Under the pieces are notes generated by a model. The model ran no database searches and had not been told where the DNA came from. It saw nothing but the letters and a program-made list of their open reading frames with translations. A program made the position numbers and the translations under genes. A DNA stretch of 64,000 nt from Vibrio navarrensis (lineage in GTDB: Bacteria; Pseudomonadota; Gammaproteobacteria; Enterobacterales; Vibrionaceae), in contig NZ_CP065217.1 of NCBI RefSeq assembly GCF_015767675.1, positions 3,224,001-3,288,000 of the forward strand, given 5' to 3'. Positions 62,734 through 64,000 of this stretch are shown one piece after another (position 1 is the stretch's first letter; each line of letters opens with the position of its first letter).

Positions 62734-64000
62734 ATGCGTTTGCCCAAGATCACCAGCCTGTATGGGCGCATTTTTGCCATTTTCTGGTTCACCATGTTTT
62801 TGGTGTTGATGGCGGTGCTGGCGCTGCCACACCTTGATCCGCGTAAAGCTCATGCGATCCCGCCCGATCATTACGATCGCCTGTTGGAAGCGAAGCAAGA
62901 GATCGAACGTGACTTTGCCGATGAACGCGATCTGGGCAAAATTCTCTTTCGTCTCGAACGTCCGGGCGAGCGCCACGGACGCGACAACCGGCCACGCTTT
63001 TTCCTCAGCGACACCGACGCCAACATTCTCACCACACTCAAACACAGCGACTTTCAGATCAAAGCGTTGAAAAATTTTGTCACCAGCATGGAGCATCCCG
63101 ACAAACCACAACAAAAACTCTATGGCCGCTTTATGCTTTCAGGCCCGCTCCCGATTACCTTGGCAGGCAAAGAGTACTTTTTATATGTCGGTCTCAAGTG
63201 GAACCAGCCACCACCATTTTTGCTGCGCATGTTTGACCAACCTTTGCAACTGCTCTTAGCGGTCATGCTGGTCAGTACACCGCTGCTACTTTGGCTGGCG
63301 TGGGCGCTGAGCCAACCTGCACGGCGATTAGAAAAAGCCGCCCAGCGAGTAGCAAAAGGGGAATTTGTTACCGATCCAACGCTAGAGAAAGGCACCTCCG
63401 AATTCCGCCAAGCGGGCGCGAGTTTTAACCAGATGGTGGAAGCGGTCAATCAGATGATTTCGGGGCAACAGCGTTTGCTTTCGGATATCTCTCACGAGCT
63501 GCGCTCCCCACTGACTCGCCTGCGCATGGCCAACGCGCTGGCGACCCGCAAGCAGGGGGAAAGTGCCGAGTTGCAGCGCATTGACACCGAGGCGCAGCGA
63601 TTAGAGCAGATGATTGCCGAACTGTTGGCACTGTCGCGCATGCAAATGAACAGCCATCTCGACCGTGAAGATCAACCCATCAGCAGCTTATGGGAAGAGA
63701 TCATACAAGATGCGCAATTTGAAGCAGAACAAATGGGCAAAACGCTCAACTACTCACCACTGCCATCACGCACCATTTCGGGCAACCCCAAACTCTTAAT
63801 GAGCGCGGTGGAAAATCTGATCCGCAATGCGATTTACTACGGAAAGGACTTAGTCCAAGTTGAGATACGCGACCACGGCGAGCAACTGCACATCACGGTG
63901 GATGACAATGGCGACGGTGTCCCCGAAACCGAACTCGAGGCGATTTTCCGCCCCTTTTATCGCGTTTCCACCGCTCGCGATCGCCACTCCGGTGGAACAG
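62734..64000 (+). CDS. cpxA: Sensor histidine kinase CpxA (3' end outside window)
   Basis: An inner-membrane kinase sensing envelope stress. The frame runs from the ATG at 62734 to the window edge: 422 codons of about 460. First membrane segment GRIFAIFWFTMFLVLMAVLAL, a periplasmic domain, second segment LLLAVMLVSTPLLLWLAWAL, HAMP, phospho-His in LLSDISHELRSPLTRLRMA, N box AVENLIRNAIYYG and G1 VDDNGDGV. The last residues seen (ARDRHSGGT) are at the G2 box. Confidence 0.95.
   Translation, partial: MRLPKITSLYGRIFAIFWFTMFLVLMAVLALPHLDPRKAHAIPPDHYDRLLEAKQEIERDFADERDLGKILFRLERPGERHGRDNRPRFFLSDTDANILTTLKHSDFQIKALKNFVTSMEHPDKPQQKLYGRFMLSGPLPITLAGKEYFLYVGLKWNQPPPFLLRMFDQPLQLLLAVMLVSTPLLLWLAWALSQPARRLEKAAQRVAKGEFVTDPTLEKGTSEFRQAGASFNQMVEAVNQMISGQQRLLSDISHELRSPLTRLRMANALATRKQGESAELQRIDTEAQRLEQMIAELLALSRMQMNSHLDREDQPISSLWEEIIQDAQFEAEQMGKTLNYSPLPSRTISGNPKLLMSAVENLIRNAIYYGKDLVQVEIRDHGEQLHITVDDNGDGVPETELEAIFRPFYRVSTARDRHSGGT

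Overview
The window is a piece of a Vibrio main chromosome; gene content and protein sequences fit a species close to V. vulnificus, though the species is inferred. Pointers to Vibrio are motX (sodium-driven polar flagellar motor) beside purA, a GlyGly-CTERM secreted nuclease, the nsrR/hmp pair, the frdABCD-efp-epmA/epmB cluster and a long tRNA array at the queG-orn locus. Almost everything is core chromosome. The accessory material is two identical group IIC introns, a porin/nuclease operon at the left edge, and a partly decayed tRNA array.

Left part (1-20.4 kb): a minus-strand operon encodes an outer-membrane porin and two secreted LTD/EEP nuclease-family proteins. The second nuclease, cut by the window edge, has lost most catalytic residues. 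Then come gph-trpS, nsrR-rnr-rlmB with divergent hmp (two NsrR operators between nsrR and hmp), motX with a textbook sigma-28 promoter, and purA. Two identical 1,889-bp group IIC introns sit just behind the trpS and motX terminators, bracketing the trpS-hmp segment as direct repeats.

Middle (20.4-36.2 kb): the classical amiB superoperon (tsaE-amiB-mutL-miaA-hfq-hflX-hflK-hflC) runs on the minus strand with a reversed DUF2065 gene. queG is divergent from it. A gene-free stretch after queG carries two perfect inverted DnaA boxes plus weaker ones, in the position that datA holds in E. coli. A minus-strand tRNA operon follows, with three intact initiator Met and three intact Gly(GCC) genes, eight degenerate copies and conserved spacer hairpins. 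orn, rsgA and psd follow.

Right part (36.2-64 kb): two transporters, gpmI, rhodanese-secB-gpsA-cysE-envC, a DHH protein, a TetR regulator, a VanZ-like protein and epmA. The frdABCD fumarate reductase operon has an FNR box. efp and epmB complete the EF-P beta-lysylation set (EpmB makes beta-lysine, EpmA attaches it to EF-P Lys34). Next are an MgtC-like protein, a surface-repeat protein, groES-groEL with a sigma-32 promoter, a MATE exporter, pfkA, fieF, and the cpxP / cpxRA envelope-stress locus with CpxR boxes. cpxA runs off the right edge.
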